Shown: positions 11,399 to 20,251 of the stretch, piece by piece
Layout of the letters: each line of letters starts with the position of its first letter
Numbering within the stretch: the first letter of the stretch is position 1
NCBI GenBank assembly: GCA_963682055.1
Contig: OY821745.1
Span: 18,101,342 to 18,165,341 of the forward strand
Reading direction: 5' to 3'
Source: Primula veris
Lineage: Eukaryota; Streptophyta; Magnoliopsida; Ericales; Primulaceae
DNA: 64,000 nucleotides
Made by a program: the position numbers and the translations under genes
The notes under the pieces: model-generated
The model's database searches: none
Told to the model about the DNA's origin: nothing
The model's input: the letters and a program-made list of their open reading frames with translations, nothing else

Positions 11399-11737
11399 AT
11401 GGCTTCTCCTCGTGAAAATAGTGGTGACTACCTTCCTAAATATGTTGCCCATCTCGAGGAGGAGGTTAGGAAGGCTCGTATCCTCGAAAGGAGGGTTGCC
11501 TCTTTAACCATGGAGGCTCGCCGAGCTGCTGAGATGGACGAGCGCTTGGAGGCCATGGAGAGTGGATATCAGAGGTCTCTGATCGACAATATTTGGGCTC
11601 GTGCTCGGATCAAAGAGCTTGAGGCTTCTAGAGATAGGCATATTGCTTCTAAGAGGGCCTACAAACTGGTCCTTAAGGAAGTGTATGCTCGGTCTAAGAG
11701 GAAGCCGAATGACGAAGCAGGCCCTTCTACGAAATGA
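11399..11737 (+). CDS. Antisense gene B: small coiled-coil protein, paralogue of A (112 aa)
   Basis: Starts at MASPRENSGD. It shares with gene A the MASP start, a YVAxLExEVxKAR block, and the C-terminal block SKRAYKLVLKEVYARSK (A has SKRAYKLAFKELHARSK), so A and B arose by duplication. Residues 15-95 form a predicted coiled coil rich in Glu, Arg, Leu and Ala. The TATA box is at 11342 and AATAAA at 11804, giving a compact unit of about 450 bp. The function is unknown. The strong conservation of the C-terminal block suggests a constrained surface. Confidence 0.7.
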   Translation: MASPRENSGDYLPKYVAHLEEEVRKARILERRVASLTMEARRAAEMDERLEAMESGYQRSLIDNIWARARIKELEASRDRHIASKRAYKLVLKEVYARSKRKPNDEAGPSTK

Positions 11738-12043
11738 TTTTATTATTTTTATTGTACTTCCTTTATGTTGACTGCCTCTTCTGTAATGAAGTATCAATCA
11801 ATCAATAAAGACTTCTTTTTCTTGTTTATATCTGAATTACTTTCCCAATGCAATTTATTTTGACTGCGCATGCTTGTGGCTTCTTTAATGACTTTTCTTG
11901 GACCTTGTGTTTGACCTTATCCACTAAATCTTCTTAGCCTCTGCATTTAGGAAGTAATGGGATTTCTTGAGCCCTGTGCACAAATCTTATCCTTTAAATC
12001 TTGACACTGTTGCACTTCCCTATTTGAATGCTGGCGTAACTGA

Positions 12044-12049
12044 CACGTG
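12044..12049. promoter_or_regulatory. G-box (CACGTG) upstream of gene C
   Basis: GACACGTGTAG, about 155 bp upstream of the TATA box of gene C. The same core occurs three times upstream of the Tat2 antisense gene. In plants it is bound by bZIP and bHLH factors; activity here is not shown. Confidence 0.4.
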
Positions 12050-12199
12050 TAGAGGCTTTTTAGAGATTTACCCTCTTTAAATACTGGCCTGAACCCAAAC
12101 GTTTCTTCTCAACAGACGCACCTTTTCAATTTCCCATGTTTTCCAGCGCCTTTTGACGAACGGTTGCAATTCCCCACATTAATCCTTCCTTAATTTATC

Positions 12200-12207
12200 T
12201 ATAAATA
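12200..12207 (+). promoter_or_regulatory. TATA box of antisense gene C
   Basis: TATAAATA, 92 bp upstream of the ATG at 12292. Confidence 0.65.
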
Positions 12208-12291
12208 CCTTCTTAATATATGGATTTCTTCACAATCTCCCCCTTATCTCTCTTCATAATATACAGAATTTTATCTTATAACTTCCTAAAA

Positions 12292-12585
12292 ATGGAAGGT
12301 TCGTCAACCAAATCTGCATTGGTTATGCAAGTGGAGGCTTTTGAAGCCTCCTATGGCCATGCACTAAAGCTGTTGAAGGATGCTGAGGAGGAGTTAAAGG
12401 TGATGTGTTATCACCATACCGAGATGGTTCGGGAATTGACTTGGCTAAGGTCCGAGCTGGATTATTGCCGACGTGCTCGTCGGGCTCTAATCGAAGAGAA
12501 TGAGGTGTTGAGGGGGAACCCGACACTTCGGGATAGGAATGTCTCTGTCGGGCCCTCTCATCGATACCGATCGACTTCCCCCTAG
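12292..12585 (+). CDS. Antisense gene C: small coiled-coil protein (97 aa)
   Basis: Starts at MEGSSTKSAL. Residues 10-75 are helical (EASYGHALKLLKDAEEELK, then VRELTWLRSELDYCRRARR), and the tail is Ser/Arg-rich (GPSHRYRSTSP). It resembles A and B in size, layout and promoter spacing but shares no clear sequence block with them. The frame is intact. Its transcript would continue through a long pyrimidine tract (12587-12760). No function recognised. Confidence 0.6.
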   Translation: MEGSSTKSALVMQVEAFEASYGHALKLLKDAEEELKVMCYHHTEMVRELTWLRSELDYCRRARRALIEENEVLRGNPTLRDRNVSVGPSHRYRSTSP

Positions 12586-12586
12586 C

Positions 12587-12760
12587 GTCCCCCCTTTTTT
12601 TCTTTCTTTTTATTTTTCTTTTTTATTTTTTTCTTCTGCGCTTCCCCTTTCTTTTTCTTCATCTTCTCTCCCATCACTCTTTTCTTTCTATACCTTTCAG
12701 TTTTTCTTTTATATTTTGTTCTCTCTACTTTTCTCCTCTTCTTTCTCACCACTACGATCT
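12587..12760 (+). repeat. Polypyrimidine tract
   Basis: About 170 bp almost wholly of C and T. The frame through it encodes only Phe, Ser, Leu and Pro strings and is not taken as a gene. It lies in the 3' region of gene C; from here to gene D's TATA box I see no other gene. Confidence 0.7.
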
Positions 12761-13244
12761 AACAATAACCCCTGTGATCCTAAGGGTTTTTTGTTACTTC
12801 TAGGGTTTTTGTCATTTTTCATTTTCCTCTTCTTGCTTTTCACTGCTTCCTTATGTTCCTCTTCATCTTTTTCTTCCTCTTCCCCATCGTCGCCTGTTCG
12901 CTTGGCCTGCTGATACAGTCGATCTTCTTTGTATGATCTTTTGTAATAGATTTTCTCGGATGTAATAGATTTCCTTTTTGATGTCCTCTGATGTAATGAA
13001 CAGTGATGTATCCCATCTTATTAATGAAAATTATATTTGCCCCTTTATCTTGCATTTCTTTTGTCTTGCACTTCTTTTTATGTTGCACTTGTGGTTTGTC
13101 TTTTTCTGGAATGTAGGCTTACTCTATTGTCTTCTTTCTTTTATTTCTTACTGTACCGGTGCCATGTGATATCTGAGGCATGGCAGGCTGGTCAAACATG
13201 TATGTTCCCAAGCATTGTCAGACAATACCATATTATCTTTGCTC

Positions 13245-13252
13245 TATAAATA
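13245..13252 (+). promoter_or_regulatory. TATA box of antisense gene D
   Basis: TATAAATA, about 100 bp upstream of the ATG at 13347. Confidence 0.65.
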
Positions 13253-13346
13253 CTCTTCAAACTTTCTTCAGAATATATCTTTTTTCATACCGTGTTTGCT
13301 CCTCTTTCATCTCTCATCTCCTTCTATACAAAAACAATTTTTCCTA

Positions 13347-13826
13347 ATGTCTAAGCCCGTGGTGAGATATCATGCTCAGATGAAGGACTTGGATGCTGAG
13401 GTATCTCGGGTCCGTCGTAGAATGGCTAAGCTTGAGAAGGAGTATGGTGTCCTGGCTTTGAGTTTGTACAACTCTCACCCCGATGAGACAATTAAATGGA
13501 CCGAGATTTCGGCCTTGGGTCGTGAACTTGACCACCTATTGGAGTGTAGGAACACTCTGGCCAACTCCTGGTATGAAGCCGAGGAGATTTGGGATCATGC
13601 TCAGAATGAGTTTGATAACTCCCCTCAAGGCCTCGCTAGTATGACTATTAAAAATGCTCGGCTTAAAGAACAAGTTACTGCCCTTATTGGCGAGAATGCA
13701 TACCTTGCCCGGGAGAATGAATGTTTGGTCGTCATGAACGACTCATATGAAGCTCGGTTAGCTAGCTCTGCTCGGGCGACTTCCTCTCGGTCTGGCAGTT
13801 CTGTTGTCCCACCCACTGATCCTTGA
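13347..13826 (+). CDS. Antisense gene D: coiled-coil protein (159 aa)
   Basis: Starts at MSKPVVRYHAQ, the first Met after the TATA box. Residues 10-40 (QMKDLDAEVSRVRRRMAKL) and 85-145 (a LKEQVTALIGENAYLAREN block) are coiled-coil-like. The middle has Trp-containing segments, and the tail is Ser/Ala-rich (SSARATSSRSGSS). It is the longest of the five small genes. The frame is intact and opposite to gag-pol. No catalytic motif, signal peptide or membrane segment is seen. The function is unknown; an oligomerising or scaffold-like protein is the most that composition allows. Confidence 0.65.
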   Translation: MSKPVVRYHAQMKDLDAEVSRVRRRMAKLEKEYGVLALSLYNSHPDETIKWTEISALGRELDHLLECRNTLANSWYEAEEIWDHAQNEFDNSPQGLASMTIKNARLKEQVTALIGENAYLARENECLVVMNDSYEARLASSARATSSRSGSSVVPPTDP

Positions 13827-13971
13827 TTAGATTAGTCTATTTTTCTTATTTTCTATTTTGGAACTTGTATTAGAATAGTTGTATCTTTTCGTATTTCGTG
13901 TCTTTGTCTTGTGAACCGTTGCAACGCCTCGTACTTTGTGCCTTTTCGTTTTTTGTACCCTTGAATTTCTT

Positions 13972-13978
13972 TATAAAT
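13972..13978 (+). promoter_or_regulatory. TATA box of antisense gene E
   Basis: TTATAAATGC, 82 bp upstream of the ATG at 14054. Confidence 0.55.
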
Positions 13979-14053
13979 GCTCCCTATTGCCTGTACTTCA
14001 TTATCCAATCTCCTTTTCTCTCTCTTGTTTTTTCTAACTTGCTTTTGTTTGAG

Positions 14054-14422
14054 ATGTCTCCCATCACTAGATCTGTCTCCAAAAATAAAGCCCTTCTGGA
14101 AGAGGAGCCTACTTTTTTGCTACCTCGTCCCCCTGGTTTCGGGGAAGAGGATTTGACTCCTCTTCAGCTAAAAGAAATCGAGATGTCGTGGCTGAAACAC
14201 GATCTTAAATGTGCTCGGACTGAAGTTAGGAGGTTTAAACAATATTGGGATGAGGAGGGTACTGCTCGTTTTAAAGCCGAGCAAAAATGTAAATCTCAGT
14301 CCTATGCTTTGCAACAGGCTGAGATGGCGATTTCTCGTTTGATTAAGGAGAGGGATCATCTCCAGGAGCTCTTGGCTAAGAGGGATGCCGAGGAAGGTGG
14401 TAGTTCTAGGGCTCAGAATTAG
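14054..14422 (+). CDS. Antisense gene E: coiled-coil protein (122 aa)
   Basis: Starts at MSPITRSVSKNK. A Pro/Gly segment (LLPRPPGFGEEDLTP) precedes a helical region, residues 48-112, with KHDLKCARTEVRRFKQY and QQAEMAISRLIKERDHLQ. The tail is acidic and Ser-rich (EEGGSSRAQN), like the tail of gene A. AATAAA lies at 14496. The frame is intact. No function recognised; grouped with A-D by size, strand, promoter layout and tail composition. Confidence 0.65.
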   Translation: MSPITRSVSKNKALLEEEPTFLLPRPPGFGEEDLTPLQLKEIEMSWLKHDLKCARTEVRRFKQYWDEEGTARFKAEQKCKSQSYALQQAEMAISRLIKERDHLQELLAKRDAEEGGSSRAQN

Positions 14423-14509
14423 AGAAGTATTCTAGTGTTGAAGTTGTAATTTTTATTTTTCCCGTTGTAACTGGTTGTTTTCCCCTTTGTGGATGAATAA
14501 AACTTGTGT

Positions 14510-15159
14510 TTTGCAACTCGATCCTGTCTATTTTATTTGCTTTGCCTTTATGTTGATATCATTCGATGTCTCAGTATCGGACACCGAGCACGGTGCACCG
14601 TGGTTATCCCCCCGGAGAGCGTTGTTAGACTCGATGCTTAAATGCCGTCGAGCTAGGAACGGTCTCCGTCCACCTTGGTCGGTGTGCTTTTCGGGTAAGA
14701 CACAGTTTTGTGTCGAGGAACTGAGTCGTAGGACATCCTCGGTTTGGTAATATTGGTAGCGTATGCTGGAAGCTTTTCGTGGTAGGGTCCACTAGCCGTT
14801 TATTTAGGTGTAATGATGTGAACTGCCTTGGGTAGTGGGATACACTATCTGACGTGGCAAGATCTGGAGCCTTGATTTGCTGACATAGCAGCAGTTGGGG
14901 ACTTTTCTGTGGTTGGAAAAAAGATGAACCTCTGTCACACGAAAAGGCGGTTATTATTTTATTCTTTCTGTAGTTCCTCTCCTTTTAACTGTGCCAAGTA
15001 ATCCCATTAGTTTTTACCCCATAATTTGCTGGAAAAATATCTCTTATCTTCTCTCTCTAGGGTTTGTTCTTCCCGCCAAAAAATTTTCTGCCTCTCTATC
15101 TAGGGTTTCTCCTGACTGTTGAGAGATTTGCTGCTGCGTTCCCCTTCGTGCTCTCGAAT
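14510..15159. other. Spacer before the four-exon antisense gene
   Basis: No convincing gene. The 3' part (15040-15159) contains TCTAGGGTTT twice, typical of plant 5' leaders, so it probably holds the promoter and 5' UTR of the gene starting at 15160. No clear TATA box was seen. Confidence 0.4.
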
Positions 15160-17688
15160 ATGACTGTAAGTGTGTTCGAAATATTTGTATTTGATTTGTT
15201 GTTGTGGTCATGTATGTGGCATTGATATATTGTCGTGTTTGCCTATATATGTTTATTTAGGAGGTTGATTGGTAATTTGTCTTCATGTATAGGATTTTTG
15301 TTGCACCGGAAAACTTTTGGGTTTCTGGTAATTGAGGGGGCGGAGGGGGCTCTCATCGTGTGATTTGTGTTTGGTTAGTATATTGATGTAGTGTTTATGA
15401 TGTTTGGATAGGACATTCTGGCCCAATGCCTGGCCCAAGTTGGCCCATTTGTGGAGGAAGACTTTAAGAAGTCGGCCGGAATACCCGCCGACATACGTAT
15501 TCGGCTACCCATCTCGGATGAGGAGGTGATGGGTGTTGTTCCTGCCGGTGAGGTAGCTGTGCGCTCATCGACATTCTTTACCGGGGGTCTTCGACTTCCT
15601 TTCATCGAGTGGATGGCTTCGTTCTTTGAGGCCGTCCAGATTGCTCCGGCCCAATTGGCCCTGAACGGCTACCGTACCCTGAATGGTATTCAAAGGTTGT
15701 CGGAATTGTCTGGGATACATGTCGAAATGAAAGATGTGTTCGGAGTCTACAGTTTGAGTTTTGAGCATCGTAGTTCGCACTTGAAGACATTGCGCTCTTT
15801 CTCTCGGCTTGTCATCGGTCTTCCCGATACTAACAAAGAGCATAACCTCGGCATCGTTATTGCTTCCGGAGAATGGGGTTGTGATGGGTACCAGATTCCG
15901 GGACCTGCCACGATGGCTCCCGATATTCCAGACCTAGGTACTGCCAATGTTGAAGCGCTGTTAGCGCTTTGGAACTGGTGGGGGCCTGGACCGACGAAGG
16001 ATCCGGCGAGCCGTACTGCTCCCATGTTGTTAGGTTACCCTGCGGGGCCGGTGACCAAGGGCAATCCTGCGCCCGAGATTCCCGTCGAGACTGAGGAGGA
16101 CTTCCTCAAAATTGTGAAGGCGCGAAATGCTTCTCGGGGAGGGAAAAGGCCTGTTCGTCCTAAGCGCCGAGCATCGGACCCCGCTGTTGGTACCCCGAAG
16201 AGGGCTAGAGGGACTGAGACATCGGTAAGTGAGGAAGGTGCCGATGTTGGTACTGGAGTGGCGGTGGTTGCTTCTTCCCAGGGTGATACCACCGAGGAGG
16301 CTTCTATTCATGCCGATGTACGTGTATATTTTTTTTTTTGTGTGAATTGTTTCTTTTAATTCTCTTGTTCGTCGCTTTATTTGTCATCCTGTTTCAGCTA
16401 CTGACTTCTTCGTTGGTTACCCTTGCTCTTGCCCGGTCTATGGGTATTATTGTGTTTCAGGGGTCGTTCGACAACATATTCAGACATATTAACCTCCTGG
16501 TGAACATGGGCGAGGATACGATGACCCTGCCTGTCACCTCGCCTATCCGTACCGAGGACCCGATAGATCTGCCTGTTTGCTCGCCCATCCGTACTGAGGA
16601 GGTGATCGAGCATAGGGCCACTGAGACCGATCCTTTGGAGAAGGAGGTGAGGGAGGAAGTGGAGGTGGAAGCCGGCAAAGAGACTGCCGTGGATGGTGTG
16701 GTGGGTGGCGAGGATGAGGTTCTCGAGGGACCTGAAAAAGTGTTGGAGGATGGGGTCGCAATGACCCGTTACATTGAGCGGTGTGGGGGTGAACTGTTGG
16801 AGCAACCCCGAGTCTTGAGGATGGGGTATACTGCTCTTAAGCCCCTCGTCGTCAAGGATGCAGAGAAAATAGCTGCTCGGCCTGTAATGTCGGTTATAGA
16901 GCAGGCCAGCACTGATGTACTTCGGGTATGTTGCGCACGTATTTTGTTATATAGGTCGTGATGCTCTTATTTTGGCTGGTGTCTGATGTTTCTAAATACA
17001 TGTTTTTGTGGATATCGTGGTGTTAAGGGATCAGCTGTCAGCACTAGGGGCTGAGAAAGAGAACCTGATGGCCGAAAATAAAGCAATGGTCAAGGATACA
17101 GTTCAGAAAATGAAGTTGGTCTCCGAGCTAGAGGCGGAGAACAAGAAGCTGATGGCCGAAAGTAAAACAACGGCCGAGGAGAAGGCCCAGATGGCTAAGT
17201 TGGCCTCTGATTATGAGAAATTGGTGGGAGATAACTTATGCCTGATCGAGGAAGTCGAGAAGTTGGGGGCCGAGAAAGAGCATTTGGTCGAAAAATACGA
17301 CCTACTGGAGGCCGATAACTTGCTCATGGCGGAGGATGTGGAGGCCGGAACATCAGAGGTTGCTGCTCTGAAAGTAGAGCAAGCAGATGAACGGAAAAAG
17401 TTTGCAATGATGGCTAACTTTTCTGTCTTTTGCGCTCATGTCCGAGCTTTAAACTTTGCTAAGGTACCACTGTCGGACCGGGCATGGTCGGAATTGGTGT
17501 ATCCCTGTCCGCAAGGTGCCCCTCCTAAGCCTCTAGATTGGGCCAATCTTCGGGATGAGGAGCTCCCACGGCTACCGGGGCATACTACATCAACGGCGCT
17601 CCGTCCCCATTCCAGGTCGGTTCCATCGACTTCTCGGTCTGCTGCTGCTGTTACTCCCCCACCCGCATCCCCTCAGGTGGAGCCTTGA
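15160..17688 (+). CDS. Four-exon antisense gene: Transposase_28-like (putative gypsy-type) domain plus coiled coil (676 aa)
   Basis: Exons inferred at 15160-15165, 15412-16317, 16461-16925 and 17035-17688. All introns are GT-AG and phase 0, and the spliced frame is open from ATG ACT to the TGA at 17686. Exon 1 codes only Met-Thr. Exon 2 carries a domain with LRLPFIEWMASFFEAVQIAP and the following QLALNGYRTLNGI, similar in pattern to the putative gypsy-type transposon domain (Transposase_28) known from antisense ORFs of Tat elements; its end is basic (GGKRPVRPKRR, nuclear-signal-like). Exon 3 is acidic with repeated PIRTE units. Exon 4 is a long coiled coil with repeats of AENKxLMAE, then a Pro/Ser tail. 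The role is unknown. Confidence 0.65.
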
Positions 17689-17912
17689 CCATTTATTTGC
17701 GGTATTTTCTATGTAGCTTAGCGTAAAATCTTTTGGTACCCGAATTGTGGGTCTCTTTTGTAACTAGAAAGATAATTCTTTTGGGAAATGGTAATATAGG
17801 TACTATGTTTTCTTTCTGTTTGCTTTCCTTGTTAATTTCCTTGTTTGTGGGTCGTCATCTTTTGAAGGATGTAAAAATAAAATCTTGTCAGGTACCTGTT
17901 AACCCCCTTGCC

Positions 17913-18374
17913 ATGGTGGTATGGACCTCGCCTAGTCGTAGTGTAGGAGATGTTATAGATGGTCGTGAAAGATCTAAAGCGTCGCTAACTTCTGAACTGA
18001 ATTCCGCTCGTCGTGAAATCGAGGGTCTGAATATTCATATTTCAAACTTGTCAATTCGATTACGTGACTTGGGAGAGAAGTTCAGCAAGAAGACCGCCTA
18101 TTATACGGCAAATAAGGGAAAGGCTAAAGAGCTTCTTGGTGCGCTTCGGCGCTCTCGTGATGAAGCCCGAGGCCGGGTGACGAGCTTGAACTTGGTTCTA
18201 GGGGCCGTTTTCGAGGACGCGGACCTGTTGCTATCCTTTGCCAAAGCGTATTGGGCCCGAAGTCGCGCATTAGAGGTGCTCGATCATGTAAAAGGGATGT
18301 GTGGTGTTGCCTGGGCAGAGCGCATGGGTGATGCTATGGCCGGGGTAACTGAGACCACGGCTGCCTTGAACTGA
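17913..18374 (+). CDS. Antisense coiled-coil ORF (153 aa)
   Basis: The start was placed at MVVWTSPSRS (GCCATGG context). The frame is also open upstream to 17733, where it reads as hydrophobic, unconserved sequence. An AG at 17890-17891 (TTGTCAG) could be a splice acceptor feeding this exon, so it may be a downstream exon of a longer gene. Residues 28-90 are coiled-coil-like (LNSARREIEGLNIHISNL, then RLRDLGEKFSKKTAYY). The C-terminal half is Ala-rich and helical. No known domain. The position and composition match the other antisense ORFs. Confidence 0.5.
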   Translation: MVVWTSPSRSVGDVIDGRERSKASLTSELNSARREIEGLNIHISNLSIRLRDLGEKFSKKTAYYTANKGKAKELLGALRRSRDEARGRVTSLNLVLGAVFEDADLLLSFAKAYWARSRALEVLDHVKGMCGVAWAERMGDAMAGVTETTAALN

Positions 18375-18640
18375 GTGGATGCGGTCGTATAGGAACGTTT
18401 GGGGACTCAAATTTTCTCATTGCGAGAGATTCATTTCGCTGATGCCGTAGAGACCTCAGCGTCTGTTGACGGGTTATCGGATTGATGATTGAGTAGCTTG
18501 TTTTGTCATTTTACTTGTAGCTTGTATATATAAAAAAAATCTTCGTTTTTCTACTTTTGTGTCTTTTCTTTATTTGCGGATGAATATTCATCTCTTCCTT
18601 TCTTCCCCATTTTTTTTTTTTTTTTTAGGCACATGCTACT

Positions 18641-19276
18641 ATGTCGCACCAGGCTGGTTCTCCATGCCTAGTTAGTCCGGGGCTAGGACCTACTGGTGTT
18701 GCCCGGGACGAGGTCTCATCTGGTACGGCTAGTGAAGGGCATGCCAAGTGGCCTTACATCGTTTTAATGGGCAAAAACGTCAAGTTGGTCGATCAGTGTA
18801 CCCGACTTAGGGCCAAGTTGAAAATCCAGGCGTCCTCTTTTCGTGAATATGTTCGTCGTGCCGAGCATGTCGTTGAGGTTCAGGAACGTCGTTTAGATCG
18901 ATATTGGCGTGTAAAGGAAAAATACCTCGGTAAACTAAAATCGTTGGTATCCCAAGCCAATATGTTGGTGAAGTATTTTCGTTTGTCCCGATCCAGATAC
19001 GATGCTTCTGCGGCCATGATCGAAGCTCGTAAGCTTCCCTTCGATGATGCTCGTCGTAAAGTGGCCTCGGATGCTCACGAGATCGCTAAAGGAGCCGAGT
19101 TCTCCGTGCGGCTTAAGACGCTTACATGTGTTGGTGCTCATACGACCAACTTTGATGCCCTCATTTCTGAGGAGCGTTTCGATGGCAAGGAGACCGATGG
19201 GGATACGGCGACAGATGACGAAGAGGTAGAGCTCGGTCAATTGCCGTCGTGCTCCTCATGTAGTAGTAGTTCTTAA
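18641..19276 (+). CDS. Antisense coiled-coil ORF (211 aa)
   Basis: Starts MSHQAGSPCL. The ATG lies 12 bp after a 17-T tract ending in TAG (18612-18628), which looks like a splice acceptor, so an upstream non-coding or short coding exon is likely. Residues 48-130 are basic and helical (VDQCTRLRAKLKIQASSF, then VVEVQERRLDRYWRVKEKYL). The end is acidic and finishes in a Ser/Cys string. The frame is intact. No known domain. It is the member of the antisense cluster nearest the tandem array and pol. Confidence 0.5.
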   Translation: MSHQAGSPCLVSPGLGPTGVARDEVSSGTASEGHAKWPYIVLMGKNVKLVDQCTRLRAKLKIQASSFREYVRRAEHVVEVQERRLDRYWRVKEKYLGKLKSLVSQANMLVKYFRLSRSRYDASAAMIEARKLPFDDARRKVASDAHEIAKGAEFSVRLKTLTCVGAHTTNFDALISEERFDGKETDGDTATDDEEVELGQLPSCSSCSSSS

Positions 19277-19539
19277 ATCAATTTCGTTAAGGTTGGTTGT
19301 ACCTTGTTGCCTCCGTAATGCGGGCGAGGACTATTTGCTTTATTTCTTTCTTCTTGATTTCGGATCTTCTCATTGTCGTACTGATATTTCATTGATTGGA
19401 TTGATTTTTCTTTTCTGATTTCTTCGTTCGATGTTTCATTGCCTCCGTAATGTGGGCTAGGACTATTTGTTTTCCCTTGTTTACCCCTTTTTCCTTGATG
19501 GAGTTGGTACCTGCATAAGTGGGACAGAGCTATTATTTC

Positions 19540-20165
19540 ATATGCCTCCGGTTACGTTGGAGGACTTTTTTGTTCCTAGGCAATAAGTAATACATGTCGT
19601 TTAGGAATTTCTTATACCCCCGGTTACGTTGGGGGACTTTTTGTATTCCTAGGCAATAAGTCATACATGCCGTTTAGGAATTTCTTATGCCCCCGGTTAC
19701 GTTGGAGGACTTTCAATGTTCCTAGGCAATAAGTCATACATGCCGTTTAGGAATTTCTTATGCCCCCGGTTACGTTGGAGGACTTTCAATGTTCCTAGGC
19801 AATAAGTCATACATGCCGTTTAGGAATTTCTTATGCCCCCGGTTACGTTGGAGGACTTTCAATGTTCCCAGGCAATAAGTCATACATGCCGTTTAGGAAT
19901 TTCTTAGGCCCCCGGTTACGTTGGAGGACTTTCAATGTTCCTAGGCAATAAGTCATACATGCCGTTTAGGAATTTCTTATGCCCCCGGTTACGTTGGAGG
20001 ACTTTTAGTATTCCTAGGCAATAAGTCATACATGCCGTTTAGGAATTTCTTATACCCCCGGTTACGTTGGGAGACTTTTAGTATTCCTAGGCAATAAGTC
20101 ATACATGCCGTTTAGAAATTTCTTATACTCCCGGTTACGTTGGGGGACTTTTAGTGTTCCTCAAC
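19540..20165. repeat. Nine-copy 72-73 bp tandem array 3' of Tat1 pol
   Basis: GGTTACGTTGG recurs at 19550, 19622, 19695, 19768, 19841, 19914, 19987, 20060 and 20133. Each unit contains TCCTAGGCAATAAGTCATAC and GCCGTTTAGGAATTTCTTA. Copies are nearly identical. Tandem arrays in the 3' region of Tat and Ogre elements are known seeds of plant satellite DNA. Confidence 0.95.
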
Positions 20166-20251
20166 CATGGTAAATAACAAAATATCTTATGAATTCAAAA
20201 ATAATGTTGTGACAAAGTAGAGGTACGTTGTGACCTGTACTAGAAGCCAGT

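Noticed and set aside
12539..12913. Open frame with Phe/Ser/Leu-rich translation
   Set aside because: It is a translation of the polypyrimidine tract with overlapping start in gene C; no complexity or homology.
19540..20165. CRISPR-like regular repeats
   Set aside because: The units are contiguous 73-bp tandem copies without unique spacers, in a plant retrotransposon.
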